Below, in pieces: positions 61,101 to 64,000 of a stretch of DNA of 64,000 bases. The notes below the pieces were generated by a model. The model saw only the letters and a program-made list of their open reading frames with translations, did no database searches and was not told the DNA's origin. A program made the translations under genes and the position numbers. The stretch spans positions 10,488,309 to 10,552,308 of the forward strand of contig CM067059.1 of the NCBI GenBank assembly GCA_033980235.1. Reading direction: 5' to 3'. The first letter of the stretch is position 1. Every line of letters begins with the position of its first letter. Origin of the DNA: Diadema setosum (taxonomy: Eukaryota; Echinodermata; Echinoidea; Diadematoida; Diadematidae).

Positions 61101-61847
61101 GAAAAAGGCTTTGTCATTCTGATGTTCGCCAAGCACCACATAATAAAAGTGGATGGTATGGCACACGATGAGTCCCTTCACGCTACATTTACATCTGCAC
61201 AGTGGAATGAGCACTAGATTACACTCTTCGATTGAAAGTACATGTAATAAGGTATGAAGATTAATATGTTTGTAAGATGGATGACAGGAATTAATCCGCA
61301 CCACAGTCATGACTTTGAAACAAAGTGGGATTAGTGAAGCCACATGGATCAGTCTAATCACGCATGACGGATCACGAAGGACCCAGTTAGGTGATGGCGC
61401 GAGCACACAAAATGATTTCTACCTGCATATTTTCATTTTTAAAATTTTTGATGGGATGTACAAGCAAAACGCCACGTCAATAATGACCACAGTGTTGCAC
61501 AACGGTGTTTATCCACTACAACACATCAAAAGCACCACTGCCAATAGATTTTCATCACAGTACAGAACAGTGCATCATGTTGGAACCTCTCTATGGTAAG
61601 CACACGAGCATGCGTGAACGTGAGTGTGTGTGTGTGTATGTGTGTGTCGTGTAAAAGGCAGCCAGCTTATCTACCTACTCTATGTTAGGTGCATGCACAC
61701 GAAAAGGGGGCGATGTTAGGTAGCAGATTCCCATTTGGTTTCTTTCTTATAAACAAGCAGTGTGATGCAATGGGGTGGAGGGGAGGGGGGCAAAATGAAA
61801 ATTAAAAAGATAAAACACAATACAGAAACATCAGGGGGTTGCCATAC

Positions 61848-61886
61848 CGTTTCTGTAACTCCTCTTCGACAGAAGCCAGTAAACTC
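61848..61886 (-). CDS. MAP4K3/5: MAP4K linker exon (SVEEELQKR), most 5' exon seen
   Basis: 39 nt. Acceptor TTCTTAG|G; donor AACG|GTATGG. Phase 2 in and out. Encodes SLLASVEEELQKR, very close to the SLLxSVEEELxxRGH segment of MAP4K3/5 linkers. The incomplete first codon requires at least one more upstream exon; I found none with convincing coding content in 61900-64000. Confidence 0.85.
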
Positions 61887-64000
61887 CTAAGAAAGAAAGA
61901 TCGAAGGCAGTGGATTTTCATGGTAAGACTACTAAGGCGATGATGCGGGCAAGAAATCAAAATATACGAGAAAGAGATGACAATGAATTATAAGTTTCAA
62001 TGCGAAACAAAACAGCAAAATTGTGCATATTCATGAGTAGGTCAGCGAGTGTCCATGAAGATATACAGTACACACACTATTCAGCCATTCACTCCTTAAT
62101 CTGTCACGCACAAACTCCGAGACGGGATGAAAATGCGATTAGCATAAAAAGTGATCTGTGGGACGTTCGTTAAAGGGAAAATACGATACAAGTATTGGCG
62201 ATCAATCCTTTCGTACAGAGAGACAGGGAAAACAGGAATCATTGGGGTGACACTCATTCCCGCCTGCTATCTTTCGGTGAGAAAACGGTGGTGATAAATT
62301 TGCACATGCATTCTAACATCACACAACTGACAAAGTGTGTTCCCTCTGTGACGAAGTAGAAGAACTGACAAGCACTTGTTAATCCTGTTTCATTCCTCAG
62401 GTATTTGCCCTCTATTCATTCTGGGTCCAATACAATTTTTCACCTATTTCCACATCCAAGACAGACACAAATACAAAATAAATGACTCTGTTTGAACAAT
62501 CCATGGATGATCGATGGCAGCTCCCAGTCAAATGACCTTGATACATTTGTAACGGCAGACACTCCATTTCCCTGAGAAAGATGTACTGAGCAGTTCAGGT
62601 AAAACACAACGGAGAAAATTCAGTCCTACGGTTGCTCCAAAACATTGTTGTCTTATTAGGGCACACTATATATACATTGTATTAAAGAACATTACAGAGA
62701 TAAATATGTTTGATCATGTTGCAGTCATACATAAGATATTAATTAGTCACACATAGCACAACACATTTTATAATGTTAATGTTGATAACACTGTTGAGGA
62801 AATATTTTCATTTTACACTAGTGAACTCACTCGTAAACCTAATTATCACATGAACTCTTTTGCTATGCCGGGTTATTTGGGATGCAGACTGGATAGCATT
62901 ACCACACTTGCTTACCTAGTGTCAATACTGAAGATCGTCTGTTATGACATTACTCGGGGAACCAAATAAGCAATTACCATCATTCCTCAAGAAAGACTAA
63001 TATTTCAGTATTTAATATTATAGTATTTTAAGGAGCTACACCATATTTTCTTATTGTTACTCTACAGTAGTACTCCAAACTACCCACAGAAGTCTCTGCA
63101 ACAGATTGGAACTATCAGTATGAATGAAATAACAGCATGCTTTTGAATTATATATAACCAAGTAAATTTAACCAACTGCAATCATGTAGTAAATAGGTGA
63201 AGGAAATGCTTGAGCCTTGACACTCCTATATTTCTGTAGAATCACATCTAGAAGCTGTAGTAAAGCTCTGGAAAACCATCAAATTGGAACATAGTGTTAA
63301 AGATTCTATTTTGACTCGCATTACTTTTCATACAAACTCTGTATCAAAGCAGATGTAATACAGGATGCATGAAGGTGAAAAACAGAGCACTGCAAATTTG
63401 ATGTTCAAATGTAAATATGGCTTTATATACCCATCAAATCTTTCAGCTCTCCCTCCTCAAATATAAGAAAATTTTGCATTCTTCATTGGCCTCCATGCCA
63501 GTACTTCTGTTGGCACTCTACAGTCAATGTAGACTTTATGACAAATTTAGCAAGTTGATTTTCCTTGCAGACAAAATTGGACTTTGTGCAACAAGTCATA
63601 AGGACAGATGTGAGACAGTTACTCCTAAACACAGATATATCACCAGAACATCTCAATGACTTCTAAATTTTACCCTCTTTTCTTCAGAGAGCACTGCAGC
63701 AAATATGATTTCACAGGAATTATTACTTTCTGCCTCTAATATCACTGAATCCCCGGAGGATCTACTCTCTGTAAGTCAAAGGTCATTTCTGCCCAAGTTC
63801 ATAATCCTAGGCCCAATGCGATTGAATTGCTTTGCCGCAAGCAAATGTCAATTTCTATTTCTCTAAGAAACACATCGAGCACCATGAAATCTATTTAAGC
63901 CGACATTGATTTTCTACACTGGCTGGACAAGGAATTCATCTATCACTTTCATTCAGTGTAGAGAAGCGCATATTCTATTTCATTTCAATTACATGCTAGG
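61887..64000. other. MAP4K intron running off the right edge
   Basis: No exon encoding kinase-domain or early-linker sequence could be recognised on the minus strand. AT-rich, with no distinct repeats. Confidence 0.55.

Larger units (their letters stand above)
33752..61886 (-). other. MAP4K3/5: MAP4K3/5-type kinase gene, C-terminal half (14 exons)
   Basis: Gene-level entry. Fourteen GT-AG exons join without a frame break into 502 residues plus a TAG stop. Known of the family: GCK-class MAP4Ks have an N-terminal Ser/Thr kinase domain, a proline-rich linker and a C-terminal citron-homology (CNH) domain. They act in the cytoplasm upstream of JNK, feed amino-acid signals to mTORC1 (MAP4K3), and phosphorylate LATS in the Hippo pathway. 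Seen here: the linker motif SVEEELQKRG, the SH3-ligand-like PPPLPPK, then a full CNH domain with diagnostic strings such as [24 protein letters not shown] and FHRHGMQG. Kinase exons are absent and should lie beyond 64000. The linker resembles MAP4K5/MAP4K3 more than MAP4K1/2, but an invertebrate single-copy MAP4K3/5 ('happyhour') orthologue is equally likely. Introns run from about 0.5 to 6 kb. Confidence 0.93.

Noticed and set aside
62915..62965. Minus-strand stretch reading DDLQY before a GTAAGC, reminiscent of the MAP4K linker
   Set aside because: In-frame stops immediately follow; coincidence.

Overview
This window is animal nuclear DNA, not prokaryotic. It has short GT-AG-flanked exons in long AT-rich introns, abundant microsatellites, many long poly-G/poly-C runs, a tRNA-derived SINE and several families of small inverted-repeat transposons. 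The best guess is a marine invertebrate deuterostome, most likely an echinoderm such as a sea urchin. This rests on the style of the SINE tail and on a Tsp/pearl-like element with ~160-bp internal repeats, so it is inference only.

Two genes can be rebuilt, both on the minus strand. The right half (33.7-61.9 kb) holds 14 phase-consistent exons encoding the C-terminal ~502 residues of a germinal-centre-family kinase of the MAP4K3/MAP4K5 type: a proline-rich linker followed by a complete citron-homology (CNH) domain and the stop codon. The kinase-domain exons must lie beyond the right edge. The left part (1.7-17.6 kb) holds seven phase-consistent exons of a second gene that I do not recognise. 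It encodes at least 465 residues of mostly disordered, basic, Pro/Ser/Gln-rich protein with one acidic helical segment and a Lys/Arg cluster, and it runs off the left edge. Many of these exons are too short to stand out as ORFs. They were found by pairing splice sites and carrying the reading frame across each junction.

A CpG-richer stretch at about 20.15-20.80 kb, with a perfect CRE palindrome and a CCAAT box, is a candidate promoter for the left gene. The ~13 kb between it and the MAP4K stop codon contains no gene I can support. It is rich in mobile elements: a 1.25-kb element with seven ~160-bp repeats, a 0.77-kb element with telomere-like terminal repeats, a 93-bp palindromic element present three times in the window, and several MITEs.

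Repeats also fill the introns: TTAA-flanked foldback MITEs (two near-complete copies), a pogo/Tigger-like MITE, two TA-flanked MITE groups, a family with CTAGGGTGAC-type ends, a 42-bp minisatellite, a (GAAAA)n array, paired CTAT/GATA arrays, and two strongly purine-biased tracts next to splice sites. No CRISPR array, operon, rRNA or intact tRNA gene was seen, and no unusual multi-gene system is evident. The most interesting items are the unrecognised gene, three consecutive frame-neutral small exons in the MAP4K linker, and the compact transposon families.
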